A stretch of DNA of 64,000 nt from assembly GCF_000735345.1 (NCBI RefSeq), contig NZ_JMPJ01000051.1:1-64000 (forward strand), in the 5' to 3' direction. The position numbers and the translations under genes were made by a program. Below, piece by piece: positions 26,556-38,793 of this stretch (position 1 is its first letter; each line of letters opens with the position of its first letter). The notes below the pieces were generated by a model. It did no database searches. It had not been told where the DNA came from and saw nothing but the letters and a program-made list of their open reading frames with translations. The stretch is from Ewingella americana ATCC 33852 (GTDB lineage Bacteria; Pseudomonadota; Gammaproteobacteria; Enterobacterales; Enterobacteriaceae).

Positions 26556-27365
26556 ATGAAGTTCGTCTCCTTTAATATCAACGGATTGCGCGCGCGTCCG
26601 CACCAGCTCGCCGCCCTTATCGAGCAACATCAGCCAGACGTTATCGGCCTGCAAGAAACCAAAGTGCATGACGATATGTTCCCGCTGGAAGAAGTTAGCC
26701 AGCACGGCTACCACGTTTTCTATCACGGCCAAAAAGGCCACTACGGCGTGGCGATGCTCACCAAGCAGGAGCCAGTTGCCGTGCGCCGTGGCTTCCCGGG
26801 CGACGAAGAAGACGCCCAGCGCCGCATCATCATGGCGGATATCGAAACCCCGCAGGGCCTGCTGACCGTGATTAACGGCTACTTCCCGCAGGGCGAAAGT
26901 CGTGACCACCCGACCAAATTCCCCGCCAAAGCGCGTTTCTATCAGGACTTGCAGGATTACCTGACGAATCACCTGTCGGTGCAAAATCCGGTGCTGGTGA
27001 TGGGCGATGTGAATATCAGCCCGACCGATTTAGATATCGGTATTGGTGAAGACAGCCGCAAACGCTGGCTGCGCACCGGCAAGTGCTCCTTCTTGCCAGA
27101 AGAGCGCGAGTGGATGGATCGCCTGAAAGGCTGGGGCTTGGTGGATACTTTCCGTTTCGCCAACCCAGAAGTGAACGATCAGTTCTCGTGGTTCGACTAT
27201 CGCTCTAAAGGCTTTGACGAAAACCGCGGCCTGCGTATCGACCTGCTGTTAGCCAGCACCCCGCTGGCGGCGCGCTGCATCGCCACCGGCATCGATTACG
27301 ACATTCGTGCAATGGAAAAGCCTTCTGACCACGCGCCGGTGTGGGCTGAATTCGACCTGAAATGA
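26556..27365 (+). CDS. xthA: Exodeoxyribonuclease III
   Basis: The 269-residue enzyme (E. coli 268) is the main AP endonuclease and 3'-5' exonuclease of base-excision repair. Catalytic motifs visible: [21 protein letters not shown] (metal Glu near residue 34), [13 protein letters not shown], and the C-terminal SDHAPV with the catalytic His near 259. Its stop overlaps the nudG start (ATGA), so the two are translationally coupled. Confidence 0.97.
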   Translation: MKFVSFNINGLRARPHQLAALIEQHQPDVIGLQETKVHDDMFPLEEVSQHGYHVFYHGQKGHYGVAMLTKQEPVAVRRGFPGDEEDAQRRIIMADIETPQGLLTVINGYFPQGESRDHPTKFPAKARFYQDLQDYLTNHLSVQNPVLVMGDVNISPTDLDIGIGEDSRKRWLRTGKCSFLPEEREWMDRLKGWGLVDTFRFANPEVNDQFSWFDYRSKGFDENRGLRIDLLLASTPLAARCIATGIDYDIRAMEKPSDHAPVWAEFDLK

Positions 27366-27775
27366 CCGACCAGACGACTCTGCCGATAGTGGACGTGGTG
27401 GCGGCGATCATTGAGCGGGATGGCAACATCCTGCTGGCTCGCCGCGACGGGTCCAGCGATCAGGCAGGTCTGTGGGAGTTCCCCGGTGGCAAAGTGGAAG
27501 CCGGGGAAACCCAGCCGCAGGCGTTAATTCGTGAGTTGCAGGAAGAGATGGCCATCGATGTACAGGTGGAAGCTTGGGTTGCCAGCCACGACACTGCCCA
27601 GACGGCGCGAGTCATTCGCCTGCACGCGTGGCGAGTTTCAGCCTTCCAAGGCGATATTACGTTACGTTGTCACTCGGAATATGTTTGGGTGACGCCACAG
27701 CAGGCATTCAGCTACGCGCTGGCTCCGGCCGATATCCCCTTGCTGGAAGCCTACTGCGCCACGCTGTCAGGCTAG
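27362..27775 (+). CDS. nudG: Nudix pyrophosphohydrolase NudG
   Basis: The 137-residue protein has an intact Nudix box [22 protein letters not shown] (written in part: G-x5-E-x7-REL-QEE). E. coli NudG hydrolyses (d)CTP derivatives including 5-hydroxy and 5-methyl dCTP; MutT is the paralogue. Overlaps xthA by 4 bases, which joins nucleotide-pool cleaning to base-excision repair in one transcript. Confidence 0.88.
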   Translation: MTDQTTLPIVDVVAAIIERDGNILLARRDGSSDQAGLWEFPGGKVEAGETQPQALIRELQEEMAIDVQVEAWVASHDTAQTARVIRLHAWRVSAFQGDITLRCHSEYVWVTPQQAFSYALAPADIPLLEAYCATLSG

Positions 27776-27787
27776 ATGAATAAAACG

Positions 27788-27812
27788 AAGGGCGCCCTCT
27801 CGGCGCCCTTTT
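27788..27812. terminator. Bidirectional terminator between nudG and ynjH
   Basis: Stem AAGGGCGCC/GGCGCCCTT with a 5-nt loop followed by TT; lies between two convergent genes. Confidence 0.82.
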
Positions 27813-27844
27813 GCTTTGACTTATGGCTTGCAGAACGGCCTGCG

Positions 27845-28147
27845 TTACTTCTTCATCCGTTCCCATTTCAAATCATTGGTGCCGACAACCTGCGGGTCGC
27901 GCACGCACTGTAAAACGATGCTGTCCGCCGTGACGACTGCGCCTTCGGTGTAACTTTTATTGTTATAAATGCAGCAGTTATGGCAAGTCGGCGCGCTGTT
28001 TTGGCTGGCATTGGCGCTGTTCTCCCACACCTGCGGCGGCAGTGGCACCACGATATCAGCGCCGTTGCCGACGCCGGGGCGATTCGCCATCGCGGGGGCG
28101 GCCAGTAACAGCGAACTGCTCAACAGGGCCATTATCAGTTTATTCAT
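27845..28147 (-). CDS. ynjH: YnjH, small secreted DUF1496 protein
   Basis: The 100-residue protein has a signal peptide ([21 protein letters not shown]) and a mature part with a cysteine cluster CHNCC and the family segment YTEGAVV...SIVLQC. It matches E. coli YnjH. The ATG at 28147 overlaps the topB stop by 8 bases (ATGAATAA), so it is translated from the topB message. Function is unknown; exported. Confidence 0.87.
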   Translation of the reverse strand: MNKLIMALLSSSLLLAAPAMANRPGVGNGADIVVPLPPQVWENSANASQNSAPTCHNCCIYNNKSYTEGAVVTADSIVLQCVRDPQVVGTNDLKWERMKK

Positions 28148-30107
28148 CTTGGGTCGCTTCCTTACCTTTTGGCGGTGCCTTACGGCGTTTAGGGGCGCTC
28201 TTCGCGCCTTTGGCACCGGTCGCCGCCTTGCTTGCACCCGCCGGCTTGGACGGAATACTGCGAAACGCCGACGATACCCGGTTGGTTTTCGCCTGAATAA
28301 TCAGGCTCTGTAAGGTCGCGACCAGAGGCTGCATAAAGTCCTGATAGCGGCAATTTTTCTCACTGATGCGGGTCAGCGTGGACTCCCAGTCAGCGGTCAT
28401 ATCCGGGCGTCCGGCGATGTCTGGCAGCGAGTGGATCAGCGCCCGGCCAGTGTCACTCGAGTGAATATAGCGCCCCTTCTTGTAGAGAAACTCGCGGCGG
28501 AACAGCAGCTCAATAATCCCCGCGCGGGTGGCTTCAGTGCCTAAACCGTCGGTGGCGCGCAGGATTTTCTTCAATGCCTTGTCCTGCACGAAACGGGCGA
28601 TCCCGGTCATGGCGGAGAGCAGCGTGGCGTCAGTAAAAGGCCGTGGAGGCTGGGTTTGTCTCTCGACCACTTCCCCCCGTTCGCACAGCAATTCATCACC
28701 CTTGGCGACTACCGGCAGCGGCGTGCCTTCGTTCTCTTCGTCACGCTCTTTGCTGCCCAACAGGGTGCGCCAGCCCGCTTCGGCCAGAAAACGCGCCTTG
28801 GCAATGAACTTGCCACCGGCGATATCCAGATCAATCACGCATTTGCGGAACACGGCGTCCGGGCAGAACTGCATCAGATACTGCCGCGCCACCAGATTAT
28901 AGATCTTCTGCTCGTCGTCGGTGAGATTGACCTTACTGCTGCGCGCCGTCGGGATAATGGCGTGGTGAGCATCGACCTTTTTGTCATCCCAGCAGCGATT
29001 GCGTTTATCCACGTCCACCACCGGCTGCGGCAGTAAATCGGGCTGATGGATGCTGATGGCATTGAGCACCGAGTGCCGCCCGGCAAAATGCTCTTCAGGC
29101 AGGTATCGGCAATCCGAACGCGGATACGTAATCAATTTGTGCGTTTCATACAGCCGCTGGCAAATATCGAGGATTTGCTGGGCGCTGAGACCAAAGGCTT
29201 TCGAACCTTCAATCTGTAATGAGGAAAGGGAAAACGGCAGCGGCGCGGTGTCGTTTTCGCGCTTGTCGTTATAGCCGGTGACCAGCGCGGGCTGGCCCGC
29301 AATGCGCGCCACCACGTGGTCGGCCAGCGGGCGATGGAGCAGTCGGCCCTCTTCATCCTGATACGGCTCACAGGACTCGCTCGGCTGCCACAGCGCGACA
29401 AAACGCTCATCCAGCGGCGTCACGATATGGGCTTTGACTTCGAAATAATCTTTAGGGACGAAGTTTTCAATCTCTTCGTCGCGGCGCACCACCAGCCCGA
29501 GCACCGGCGTCTGCACGCGGCCCACGGAGAGCACGCCGTTATAGCCTGCGTTGCGCCCGAGAATGGTGTAGGCGCGGGTCATATTGATGCCATACAGCCA
29601 GTCGGCGCGGGAGCGCGCCAGCGCCGAGACGCAGAGAGGAATAAAGTCGCGGTTGTCGCGCAGGCGCTCAACGGCGCGTTCGACGGCCTGCGGGTTGAGG
29701 TCGTTTATCAGGCAGCGCTGCACGCTTTGGCGTTTTTCCGGTGTCAGCTCGAGGTAGTCCAGCACTTCGTCCACCAGCAGTTGCCCTTCGCGATCCGGGT
29801 CACCCGCGTGGATAACCTGTGTGGCTTCCAGCAACAGTTTTTTAATCACATTCAGCTGTTTAGCGACAGAAGAGCGCGGCTGAAGCTGCCACTTTTCCGG
29901 GATGATCGGCAAGTCGTTGAGGTTCCAGCGCGCATAGCGGCTGTCGTAGGCATCGGGCTGCGCCTGTTCCAGCAAGTGGCCGACGCACCAGGTGACCACC
30001 TGATCGTTGCCGCAGGCGATAAAACCGTCGCCGCGACGATGGGGCTTAGGCAAAACGTCAGCAATAGCGCGAGCCAGGCTGGGCTTTTCGGCAATAAATA
30101 AACGCAT
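28140..30107 (-). CDS. topB: DNA topoisomerase III
   Basis: The 655-residue type IA topoisomerase (E. coli 653) decatenates single-stranded junctions and works with RecQ. The TOPRIM domain starts [15 protein letters not shown] and has DPDREGQ. The active-site Tyr is in [13 protein letters not shown] near residue 328. The C-terminal tail is basic ([12 protein letters not shown]). It is followed by overlapping ynjH; ydjA lies upstream in the same direction, 260 bases away. Confidence 0.97.
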   Translation of the reverse strand: MRLFIAEKPSLARAIADVLPKPHRRGDGFIACGNDQVVTWCVGHLLEQAQPDAYDSRYARWNLNDLPIIPEKWQLQPRSSVAKQLNVIKKLLLEATQVIHAGDPDREGQLLVDEVLDYLELTPEKRQSVQRCLINDLNPQAVERAVERLRDNRDFIPLCVSALARSRADWLYGINMTRAYTILGRNAGYNGVLSVGRVQTPVLGLVVRRDEEIENFVPKDYFEVKAHIVTPLDERFVALWQPSESCEPYQDEEGRLLHRPLADHVVARIAGQPALVTGYNDKRENDTAPLPFSLSSLQIEGSKAFGLSAQQILDICQRLYETHKLITYPRSDCRYLPEEHFAGRHSVLNAISIHQPDLLPQPVVDVDKRNRCWDDKKVDAHHAIIPTARSSKVNLTDDEQKIYNLVARQYLMQFCPDAVFRKCVIDLDIAGGKFIAKARFLAEAGWRTLLGSKERDEENEGTPLPVVAKGDELLCERGEVVERQTQPPRPFTDATLLSAMTGIARFVQDKALKKILRATDGLGTEATRAGIIELLFRREFLYKKGRYIHSSDTGRALIHSLPDIAGRPDMTADWESTLTRISEKNCRYQDFMQPLVATLQSLIIQAKTNRVSSAFRSIPSKPAGASKAATGAKGAKSAPKRRKAPPKGKEATQDE

Positions 30108-30367
30108 CAGGCAGCATCCTTAACTGTCGGATTGGGTAATACCGTTTTTATCGCCCTGAGTCTCATCGTCCATCCTTTGTTCACAGCATCATTAGGGTGC
30201 AGGTAGGACTATGTTAGCCGTTGGCGGCGGAATTGGTAAGTCACGAAGAGGTCGAGAGTAGAATGGTCGCTCACAAAGTCAGCGAATTGCCGGTTTATCG
30301 GAATAATGCCCGCTAAACCGGCGAATTTCACAGCAGCAAATCGCAGTCTGTTTGCTGCATAAATTCA

Positions 30368-30919
30368 TTACAGATAAGTGACGAAGGCGCTGCTGTCGGC
30401 CGGGATAACCTGAGTGCTGGACTTGAGCTGTGGCGTGCCGAGGTAGAGGAAGCCGACGATTTTGTCGTTTGGCCCACATTTGAACGCGGCGCGAACGTCA
30501 GCGTGATCGGTCCACGCGCCGGTGCGCCAGATGCCGTTAAAGCCCTGAGCCAGCGCGGCCATCTGCATCGCCTGCACCGCACAGCCCGCAGAAACCACCT
30601 GCTCCCACTCTGGCACTTTGGCGCTCTCTTTGCAGTTGGCGATAATGGTGATGATTTGCGGCGCGCGCAGCGGGGCCTGAGTGGCTTTTTCAATCGCCTT
30701 CTCATCGGCGCCGTCTTTGATGGCGGCGGCGCGCAGCAGTTCGCTAAAGCGCGTCAGGCCGTCGTTTTCGGCGATAACAAACTTCCACGGCTGCAATGCT
30801 CCGTGGTCTGGGGCGCGCATACCCGCGTTAATAATGTTTTGCAGAGCCTCGCCCGCCGGGGCTGGAGCCGCCAAGCGTGAAGCCGAACGACGATTCAACA
30901 ATAAGTCTAGAGCGTCCAT
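30368..30919 (-). CDS. ydjA: NAD(P)H nitroreductase YdjA
   Basis: The 183-residue minimal FMN nitroreductase (E. coli 183) carries the family start [16 protein letters not shown] and the FMN-binding segments [14 protein letters not shown] and GFNGIWRTG. Forms a dimer and reduces nitro compounds; the natural substrate is unclear. Divergent from sppA as in E. coli. Confidence 0.95.
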   Translation of the reverse strand: MDALDLLLNRRSASRLAAPAPAGEALQNIINAGMRAPDHGALQPWKFVIAENDGLTRFSELLRAAAIKDGADEKAIEKATQAPLRAPQIITIIANCKESAKVPEWEQVVSAGCAVQAMQMAALAQGFNGIWRTGAWTDHADVRAAFKCGPNDKIVGFLYLGTPQLKSSTQVIPADSSAFVTYL

Positions 30920-31121
30920 TTAAATCTCCATAAGCGCTTTTGATAATGATAGGCATTTACCTTACGTTAACATAAGCAGCCAGCCTTTTGCTAACCAGAG
31001 ATTTAGCCGCAGCACGGCGTGATGGCCTGCCCCTTTGCCAAATTCTGACATGATTTAAAGCTGACATTTCTCCGGCGGGTCATTAGGATAGCGATACTTT
31101 TCCCGTCTTGTTGGAGAGACC

Positions 31122-32978
31122 ATGCGCACATTGTGGCGAATTATCGCCGGTTTTTTTAAGTGGACCTGGCGTCTTCTTAATTTCGTCAGAGAGTTTATCC
31201 TCAACGTATTCCTCATCCTGCTCATTTTGCTGTGTGTCGGGGTCTATTTCTCATTCCAATCCAAACCTGCGGATACCACCACTAAAGGTGCCCTGCTGGT
31301 TGATTTAAGCGGAACCGTGGTGGATAAGCCGTCGGTGAACAACAAAGTTCGCCAGTGGGGCCGCGAGCTGCTGGGCACTTCCAGCAACCGCCTTCAGGAA
31401 AACTCACTGTTTGATTTGGTCGACACCATTCGTCAGGCCAAAGATGACAAGAACATCACCGGCATGGTGCTGCAACTGAGTGATTTCACCGGTACTGACC
31501 AGACGTCACTGAACTACATCGGTAAAGCTCTGCGCGAATTCCGCGACAGCGGCAAGCCGATTTACGCCATCAATGACAGCTATGATCAGTCGCAATACTA
31601 TCTGGCGAGCTACGCCAACAAGATCTACTTGTCGCCACAGGGCGCGGTGGACTTACACGGTTTCGCCACCAATAACCTTTACTACAAATCGCTGCTCGAC
31701 AAGCTGAAGGTCACCACCAATATCTTCCGCGTGGGCACCTACAAGTCGGCGGTTGAGCCGTTGATTCGCGATGACATGTCCCCTGCCGCGCGTGAAGCCG
31801 ACAGCCGCTGGATTGGCGCACTGTGGAACAACTATCTCAATACCGTGTCGGCTAACCGCCAAATCACGCCTGAGCAGCTGTTCCCGGGTGCCGCTGGCGT
31901 TCTGGCCGGTATGCAGCAGACCGGCGGCGACATGGCGCAGTACGCGCTGAAGAGCAAATTGGTGGACGTTCTGGCTTCGCGCAATGAAGCGGACAATGAC
32001 ATGGTGAAGGCCTTCGGCTGGAACAAGCAGGCCAAGGATTTCAACTACACCAGCATCTACGACTACTCCACCAAGCCGAAGCCGGATAATAACGATCCGC
32101 AAATCGCGGTTATCTTCGCTAACGGCGCGATTAACGACGGTGAAGAGCAAGCCGGTGCAGTCGGTGGTGACACCACGGCCCAGCAAATTCGCGATGCGCG
32201 CCTTGATCCAAAAATCAAAGCTATCGTGTTCCGCGTAAACAGCCCGGGCGGCAGCGTCAGCGCGTCGGAAGTGATTCGCTCTGAACTGGCGGCGGCTCGC
32301 GCAGCGGGCAAACCTGTGGTGGTTTCCATGGGTGGCATGGCGGCATCTGGGGGTTACTGGATCTCGACGCCAGCTAACTACATTATTGCCAGCCCAAGCA
32401 CCCTGACCGGCTCGATTGGTATTTTCGGGGTGATCAACACCTACCAAAACACCCTCGACAACTTTGGCGTGCATACCGACGGCGTGGCAACATCGCCGCT
32501 GGCTGATATTGCGGTGACCAAAGCCCTGCCGCCTGAGTTCTCACAGATGATGCAGTTGAATATCGAGAACGGCTACAAGACCTTCATCGGTTTAGTGGCG
32601 AAGGCGCGTAATAAAACCCCTGAGCAGATCGACCAGATTGCCCAAGGCCACGTCTGGATTGGTTCTGATGCCAAGAATGACGGTCTGGTGGACCAACTGG
32701 GTGATTTCGATGACGCCGTGAACAAAGCCGCCGAGCTGGCGAAATTGCCAAAATGGCAGTTGAACTGGTACGTCAACGAGCCAAGCTTCACCGATCTGGT
32801 GTTCTCACAGGTGAGCGCTTCGGCTCACGCCATGCTGCCCGCAGCGGTTCAGGCTTACCTGCCTGCGCCGGTGACCAAAATGGCGCTGGAGTTGAAGTCT
32901 CAGGCTGATTTGTTCAATAACATGAACGATCCGCAAAACCGCTATGCGCTGTGCCTGACCTGCGGCGACGTGAAATAA
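31122..32978 (+). CDS. sppA: Signal peptide peptidase A (protease IV)
   Basis: The 618-residue inner-membrane serine protease, same length as E. coli, digests cleaved signal peptides. One N-terminal membrane anchor (about 19-44) is followed by two S49 domains. The catalytic lysine is about K208 in [10 protein letters not shown] (first domain) and the serine about S409 in AASGGYW (second domain). Stands as a single gene with its own terminator. Confidence 0.97.
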   Translation: MRTLWRIIAGFFKWTWRLLNFVREFILNVFLILLILLCVGVYFSFQSKPADTTTKGALLVDLSGTVVDKPSVNNKVRQWGRELLGTSSNRLQENSLFDLVDTIRQAKDDKNITGMVLQLSDFTGTDQTSLNYIGKALREFRDSGKPIYAINDSYDQSQYYLASYANKIYLSPQGAVDLHGFATNNLYYKSLLDKLKVTTNIFRVGTYKSAVEPLIRDDMSPAAREADSRWIGALWNNYLNTVSANRQITPEQLFPGAAGVLAGMQQTGGDMAQYALKSKLVDVLASRNEADNDMVKAFGWNKQAKDFNYTSIYDYSTKPKPDNNDPQIAVIFANGAINDGEEQAGAVGGDTTAQQIRDARLDPKIKAIVFRVNSPGGSVSASEVIRSELAAARAAGKPVVVSMGGMAASGGYWISTPANYIIASPSTLTGSIGIFGVINTYQNTLDNFGVHTDGVATSPLADIAVTKALPPEFSQMMQLNIENGYKTFIGLVAKARNKTPEQIDQIAQGHVWIGSDAKNDGLVDQLGDFDDAVNKAAELAKLPKWQLNWYVNEPSFTDLVFSQVSASAHAMLPAAVQAYLPAPVTKMALELKSQADLFNNMNDPQNRYALCLTCGDVK

Positions 32979-32995
32979 CTTCATCTCGCCCTGTA

Positions 32996-33028
32996 AAAAG
33001 CCCGAGCTTAACCGCCGGGCTTTTTTTA
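32996..33028 (+). terminator. sppA terminator
   Basis: AAAAAGCCCG pairs with CGGGCTTTTT across an 11-nt loop, followed by a long T run. Confidence 0.88.
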
Positions 33029-33137
33029 TTTTTGAGGCAAACGCCCAGTTGCCCTTATACTTCCTGCCATCGCGTTTTGTCTTTCTGAAAATCCCTGTAT
33101 TTCGAAAGCAAGCTTTCTAAAAATTAAGAATCCTGTC

Positions 33138-34148
33138 ATGACCAAAAAATCAATTTATGTCGCCTACACCGGCGGTACCATCGGTATGCAACGCTCTGAA
33201 AACGGCTATATCCCGGTCTCCGGCCACCTCCAGCGCCAGTTGGCCCTGATGCCTGAGTTCCACCGCCCGGAGATGCCTGAGTTCACCATTCAAGAGTATG
33301 CGCCGCTGATGGACTCCTCCGACATGACGCCGGAAGACTGGCAGCACATCGCCGACGATATCTTGGCGCATTACGATGAGTACGACGGGTTTGTTATCCT
33401 GCACGGCACGGATACCATGGCGTTCACCGCCTCGGCGCTATCCTTTATGCTGGAAAATCTTGGCAAGCCGGTGATTGTGACAGGGTCACAAATTCCACTG
33501 GAAGCCCTGCGCTCTGACGGCCAAATTAACCTGCTGAATTCGCTGTATATCGCGGCGAACCATCCGGTGAATGAAGTCTCGCTGTTCTTCAACAATCGCC
33601 TGTATCGCGGCAACCGCAGCACCAAGGCCCATGCTGACGGCTTCGACGCCTTTGCGTCGCCAAACCTTGCGCCGCTGCTGGAGGCTGGGATCCACATTCG
33701 CCGCCTCTCCACACCTTCTATCCCGGCGGCCACTGGCCCGCTGAAGGTGCATGACATCACGCCGCAACCCATCGGCGTGGTGACCATTTACCCGGGGATT
33801 TCCGCCGAAGTAGTAGAAAACTTCCTGATGCAGCCGGTGAAAGCGTTAATCCTGCGTTCCTACGGCGTGGGCAATGCGCCACAGAAAGGCGACTTGCTGA
33901 AAGTGCTGAAAGACGCCTCCGAGCGCGGCATCGTGGTGGTGAACCTCACCCAGTGTATTTCTGGCCGCGTGGATATGGGCGGCTATGCTACCGGCAACGC
34001 CTTGGCGCATTCCGGCGTGATCAGCGGCTTTGATATGACCGTGGAAGCCACGCTGACCAAGCTGCACTATCTGCTGAGCCAGCCGCTGTCGGCTGAAGAG
34101 ATCCGCGTTTTGATGCAGCAAAACCTGCGCGGTGAGCTGACCGAATAA
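33138..34148 (+). CDS. ansA: Cytoplasmic L-asparaginase I
   Basis: The 336-residue enzyme (E. coli 338) hydrolyses asparagine to aspartate and ammonia at low affinity. The first threonine motif is AYTGGTIGM (about 9-17) and the second is LHGTDTMAFTAS (about 90-101). It is followed after 12 bases by pncA, the E. coli operon order. Cytoplasmic: no signal peptide. Confidence 0.96.
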   Translation: MTKKSIYVAYTGGTIGMQRSENGYIPVSGHLQRQLALMPEFHRPEMPEFTIQEYAPLMDSSDMTPEDWQHIADDILAHYDEYDGFVILHGTDTMAFTASALSFMLENLGKPVIVTGSQIPLEALRSDGQINLLNSLYIAANHPVNEVSLFFNNRLYRGNRSTKAHADGFDAFASPNLAPLLEAGIHIRRLSTPSIPAATGPLKVHDITPQPIGVVTIYPGISAEVVENFLMQPVKALILRSYGVGNAPQKGDLLKVLKDASERGIVVVNLTQCISGRVDMGGYATGNALAHSGVISGFDMTVEATLTKLHYLLSQPLSAEEIRVLMQQNLRGELTE

Positions 34149-34160
34149 CAGGAGCGCCCG

Positions 34161-34787
34161 ATGAATTCCGCATTATTGTTGATCGACCTGCAAAATGATT
34201 TCTGCCCCGGCGGCGCGCTGGCGGTGCAGGAAGGCGATGCCACCATCAGCGTGGCCAATCAGGCTATTGGCGTCTGCAAGTCGCAGGGCGTGGCGGTGGT
34301 GGCGTCGCAGGACTGGCACCCGCAGGCTCACGGCAGCTTTGCTGTCAACGCCAATGCCGAGCCGTGGACGCTGGGCGAGCTCGACGGCCTGCCGCAGGTG
34401 TGGTGGCCGGTACACTGCGTACAGGGCCAGCACGGCGCGGAGTTCCACCCGCAGCTTGATAGCCAGCAGATTGATCACGTGGTGCGCAAAGGGCAAAACG
34501 TCGCCATCGATAGCTATAGCGCGTTTTTTGATAATGCTCATCGCGCCGCCACCGGCTTGCACCAATGGTTGCAACAACAGCAGGTGCAGCGCCTGACAGT
34601 CATGGGGCTGGCAACGGATTACTGCGTCAAGTTTAGCGTGCTGGACGCGCTACAGCTGGGCTATGAGGTTGAGTTGCTGGTCGAAGGCTGCCGAGGGGTA
34701 AATATCAACCCGCAGGACAACCAGCAGGCAATTGATGAAATGCAACAGGCCGGAGCAAAGCTCATCACCCTCGCCGGCTTGAGCTGA
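34161..34787 (+). CDS. pncA: Nicotinamidase
   Basis: The 208-residue isochorismatase-fold hydrolase turns nicotinamide into nicotinate for NAD salvage. Visible: DLQNDFCPGG with catalytic Asp near residue 10, the metal-binding DWHPQAHGSF, and LATDYCVKFS with the nucleophilic Cys near 156. AGGAG precedes the ATG. Second gene of the ansA-pncA unit. Confidence 0.95.
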   Translation: MNSALLLIDLQNDFCPGGALAVQEGDATISVANQAIGVCKSQGVAVVASQDWHPQAHGSFAVNANAEPWTLGELDGLPQVWWPVHCVQGQHGAEFHPQLDSQQIDHVVRKGQNVAIDSYSAFFDNAHRAATGLHQWLQQQQVQRLTVMGLATDYCVKFSVLDALQLGYEVELLVEGCRGVNINPQDNQQAIDEMQQAGAKLITLAGLS

Positions 34788-34810
34788 TAGAGCGGCTTGC
34801 AGACATGACA

Positions 34811-34835
34811 AAGGGCGCATTGGCGCCCTTTTCTA
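34811..34835. terminator. Bidirectional terminator between pncA and yeaC
   Basis: Stem AAGGGCGC/GCGCCCTT with a 4-nt loop, then a T-rich tract. Confidence 0.82.
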
Positions 34836-34867
34836 TTTTTGCTGGTTTTACTGAGATAACGCGGCGC

Positions 34868-35143
34868 TTATTCCGGCTTAATGCGGATTAAGGCTTCCTG
34901 AGCAAACTGCTGCTTCAGCTCTTGCTTGCTCTTGGTGACGATTTGGCCGTCAGTGCCAATGCTCATGTGCTGAGCATCGACGTTGTGGCGCGCCTGATAG
35001 AGCATCACCATTTGCAGACTGTTCTCTTTCTGCTCCGGCGTCAGCTTCACGCCGTCCGGCCATTTCCCCAATTCAACGGCTAGCGCCAGTCGTTGGTAAA
35101 TCTCCGGCGTCATCACGCCGACCAAATCATTAATTTCCATCAA
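34868..35143 (-). CDS. yeaC: YeaC, DUF1315 protein
   Basis: The 91-residue cytoplasmic protein shares the core PEIYQRLALAVELGKWPDG and QMVMLYQARHN with E. coli YeaC. No catalytic motif. It lies downstream of msrB in the same direction, 106 bases apart, as in E. coli. Function unknown. Confidence 0.92.
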   Translation of the reverse strand: MMEINDLVGVMTPEIYQRLALAVELGKWPDGVKLTPEQKENSLQMVMLYQARHNVDAQHMSIGTDGQIVTKSKQELKQQFAQEALIRIKPE

Positions 35144-35249
35144 CCGCTCTCTTCGTGTTGGCTAATTATTCATCGGGTAGTGAATAATGGCTGAATCGAT
35201 TTTGTCGTTAAAATTACACCACAATGACGAGGGTGTTTGCAGCAGCAAA

Positions 35250-35663
35250 TTAGCCCGCTGTTTTCTCGCCGTTTTCGCCATCGATAAAGCTCATCGAAGC
35301 CGAATTCACACAGTAACGGTCACCGGTTGGCTCTGGGCCATCGGGGAAAACGTGCCCCAGATGGGCGTCACAGTTGGAGCAGCGGATTTCCACCCTTTCC
35401 ATATTGTGAGTGTTATCAGTCAGATAAGTAATTGCGTCATGAGTCACTGGCTGATAGAAACTCGGCCAGCCGCAGCCGGAGTCATATTTGGTATCGGAGT
35501 AGAACAGCGGCGCGTTACACACCAGACAGTGGTAAATCCCATCACGTTTGTTGTGCAGTAATTTACCGGTATACGGGCGTTCAGTCCCGCGCTCTTGCGT
35601 CACATAATGCTGAATTTCAGTGAGTTGAACTGAAGAAGATGGATCTTTAGGGTCATTGGCCAT
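35250..35663 (-). CDS. msrB: Methionine-R-sulfoxide reductase MsrB
   Basis: The 137-residue enzyme reduces the R-epimer of oxidised methionine using thioredoxin. Zinc is held by two CxxC pairs (CLVC and CSNC); the catalytic Cys lies in RYCVNSAS near the C-terminus; the substrate motif is GCGWPSF. The ATG at 35663 begins MAND, like E. coli MAN; an ATG three codons earlier is also possible. Divergent from gapA. Confidence 0.96.
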   Translation of the reverse strand: MANDPKDPSSSVQLTEIQHYVTQERGTERPYTGKLLHNKRDGIYHCLVCNAPLFYSDTKYDSGCGWPSFYQPVTHDAITYLTDNTHNMERVEIRCSNCDAHLGHVFPDGPEPTGDRYCVNSASMSFIDGENGEKTAG

Positions 35664-37007
<1,344 letters not shown>

Positions 37008-37031
37008 TTGGCCGATGTGAAGAAATGATTG

Positions 37032-37057
37032 AAGGGCGACGCTAAGTCGCCCTTTTG
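37032..37057 (+). terminator. gapA terminator
   Basis: Stem AAGGGCGAC/GTCGCCCTT, 5-nt loop, short T tract. Read-through into yeaD, 27 bases further, is possible. Confidence 0.82.
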
Positions 37058-37083
37058 CTTTCTGCCGATCAAGGATTCAACTC

Positions 37084-37950
37084 ATGACCGCAAAACTCTT
37101 TACTCTACCCGTCTTAAAACAAATCACGCCGGCAATCAGCCAGCGTCAGATTGATGAATTACCGGTTCTGGTTATCACCCATCCTAAATTACGCGCAGCC
37201 ATCACCTTACAAGGTGCTCATTTGGTGGCGTGGCAGCCTGAAGGCGAAGAACCTATTATCTGGCTGAGCAAGGAAACGGCTTTCCAGCCGGGCGTCGCTA
37301 TTCGCGGCGGCGTGCCAATCTGCTGGCCGTGGTTCGGCCCGGCGGGCAAACCTTCGCACGGCTTTGCGCGCAATTTGGCGTGGGAACTGACTTCTCATAG
37401 TGAAAACGAACAAGGCGTTGAGCTAGCTCTGACCCTGAAAGACAGCGCAGAAACCCGCGAGCTATGGCCGCACGCGTTCACCCTTACCGCCAAATTCACT
37501 CTCGGTGAGATTTGCCATATTGAACTGGAATCTACCGGTGATTTCGAAACCACCAGCGCCCTGCACGCCTACTTCAACATTGGCGATATCGACAAAGTGA
37601 AAGTGACCGGACTGGGTCAACCTTTCATTGATAAAGTGAATGGCGGGAAAGAGTCTGAGCTGCAAGGCGATTTGACCTTCAACGGTCAGGTTGACCGTAT
37701 TTTCACCCAGCCACAGGCCACCAGCCTGATCGTGGATTCAGCATTAAACCGCACGCTGGTGGTGGAACATCACCACAATAGCGACGTGATTGCCTGGAAC
37801 CCGGGTGTGGAATTGTCCACCAGCATGAAAGACATGGCGGATGACAGTTATAAGACCATGGTGTGTGTGGAAACCGGCTGCGTCACGCAGGCGCAGAAAA
37901 GCACCGCGTCTAAACCAGCCAAACTGGCTGTAACTATTAGTAAAAAATAG
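37084..37950 (+). CDS. yeaD: Glucose-6-phosphate 1-epimerase YeaD
   Basis: The 288-residue galactose-mutarotase-fold enzyme interconverts anomers of hexose 6-phosphates. Family segments visible: GAHLVAWQP, VAIRGGVPICWPWFG, LHAYFNIGDI and the C-terminal VETG. Directly downstream of gapA, as in E. coli, which fits a glycolytic support role. Confidence 0.94.
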   Translation: MTAKLFTLPVLKQITPAISQRQIDELPVLVITHPKLRAAITLQGAHLVAWQPEGEEPIIWLSKETAFQPGVAIRGGVPICWPWFGPAGKPSHGFARNLAWELTSHSENEQGVELALTLKDSAETRELWPHAFTLTAKFTLGEICHIELESTGDFETTSALHAYFNIGDIDKVKVTGLGQPFIDKVNGGKESELQGDLTFNGQVDRIFTQPQATSLIVDSALNRTLVVEHHHNSDVIAWNPGVELSTSMKDMADDSYKTMVCVETGCVTQAQKSTASKPAKLAVTISKK

Positions 37951-37981
37951 TGCGCTGATTTTTTTCCGCACTACAGATGTG

Positions 37982-38035
37982 CAAATGGGGCGAATCGCCC
38001 CATTTTGTAGCAAACAACGCCCCATTTTGGGGCGC
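37982..38035. terminator. Two hairpins between convergent yeaD and mipA
   Basis: AATGGGGCG/CGCCCCATT (37984-38004) followed by TTTG serves yeaD. CGCCCC/GGGGCG (38018-38034) lies next to it and may serve mipA. Confidence 0.7.
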
Positions 38036-38043
38036 GTCTGTTT

Positions 38044-38793
38044 TTAGAAGCTGTAAGTCACGCCAGTCCACAACATCCCGGAGTAAGATTTATCCACCAT
38101 TGGGCTGTCTTTAACTTCGCTATCCAGACGGATATAGCGGCCCATGAAGAAGGCTTGCCAATCTTTGTTGATGTCATACTTGGCAGACAGCTCTAAATAC
38201 GGGCTGAAGCTGTCATCCGGCGAGTAGCTGTTCAAGCCACTGCGGCGAGATTCATTGCTGTTAATACCGTAGTAGTATTGGTTCTGATTGCTGCTGCTCC
38301 ACTGCACACCGATACCCGGCACCAAGGCCCAGTTATCCTGGTGGAAGGTGTAGAGGTAAGCCAGGTCAGCCACCATCCCATCACTGTTATCCAGCACGTC
38401 ACCGTTGAAGGTGGTGCGGATTGTTCCCCACTCTTCGATATGTGAGTAAGCCAGACCCGCCATTAATGTGCCACGGCGTTTATCCAGACGCTTCATCTGG
38501 GAATCATCAGAATCGCCAGGCTTATAACCGAACGGAATGTAAGTACCGGTCAGGCTGAGTTTGTTCTGATCGTCTTTCCACAGGTAATAACCGGCAGTCA
38601 GCGTGTGGAAATAAAAATCATCGCCTTCATAACTGATGATCGGAACTGGGAGAACCTTAGTGTCATACCCTTTATACGGATTTACGTCGACTAATGCTGA
38701 TGCACCCAGCGACCATGTCCCCGCCGCAGCGGCGTGGCTGAACAGGACGGCTGCGGTTGCGATGGACAATGTTTTGAAATGCGAAATTTTCAT
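38044..38793 (-). CDS. mipA: MipA/OmpV-family outer membrane protein
   Basis: The 249-residue protein has a signal peptide (MKISHFKTLSIATAAVLFSHA, cleavage after AAA) and a beta-barrel pattern ending in TGVTYSF with terminal Phe, the usual barrel insertion signal. In E. coli MipA scaffolds MltA and PBP1B. The start at 38793 replaces a longer frame without a signal sequence. Next to yeaD and yeaG, as in E. coli. Confidence 0.92.
   Translation of the reverse strand: MKISHFKTLSIATAAVLFSHAAAAGTWSLGASALVDVNPYKGYDTKVLPVPIISYEGDDFYFHTLTAGYYLWKDDQNKLSLTGTYIPFGYKPGDSDDSQMKRLDKRRGTLMAGLAYSHIEEWGTIRTTFNGDVLDNSDGMVADLAYLYTFHQDNWALVPGIGVQWSSSNQNQYYYGINSNESRRSGLNSYSPDDSFSPYLELSAKYDINKDWQAFFMGRYIRLDSEVKDSPMVDKSYSGMLWTGVTYSF

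Noticed and set aside
31653-32474. Minus-strand ORF inside sppA
   Set aside because: Antisense shadow; sppA is full length and conserved.
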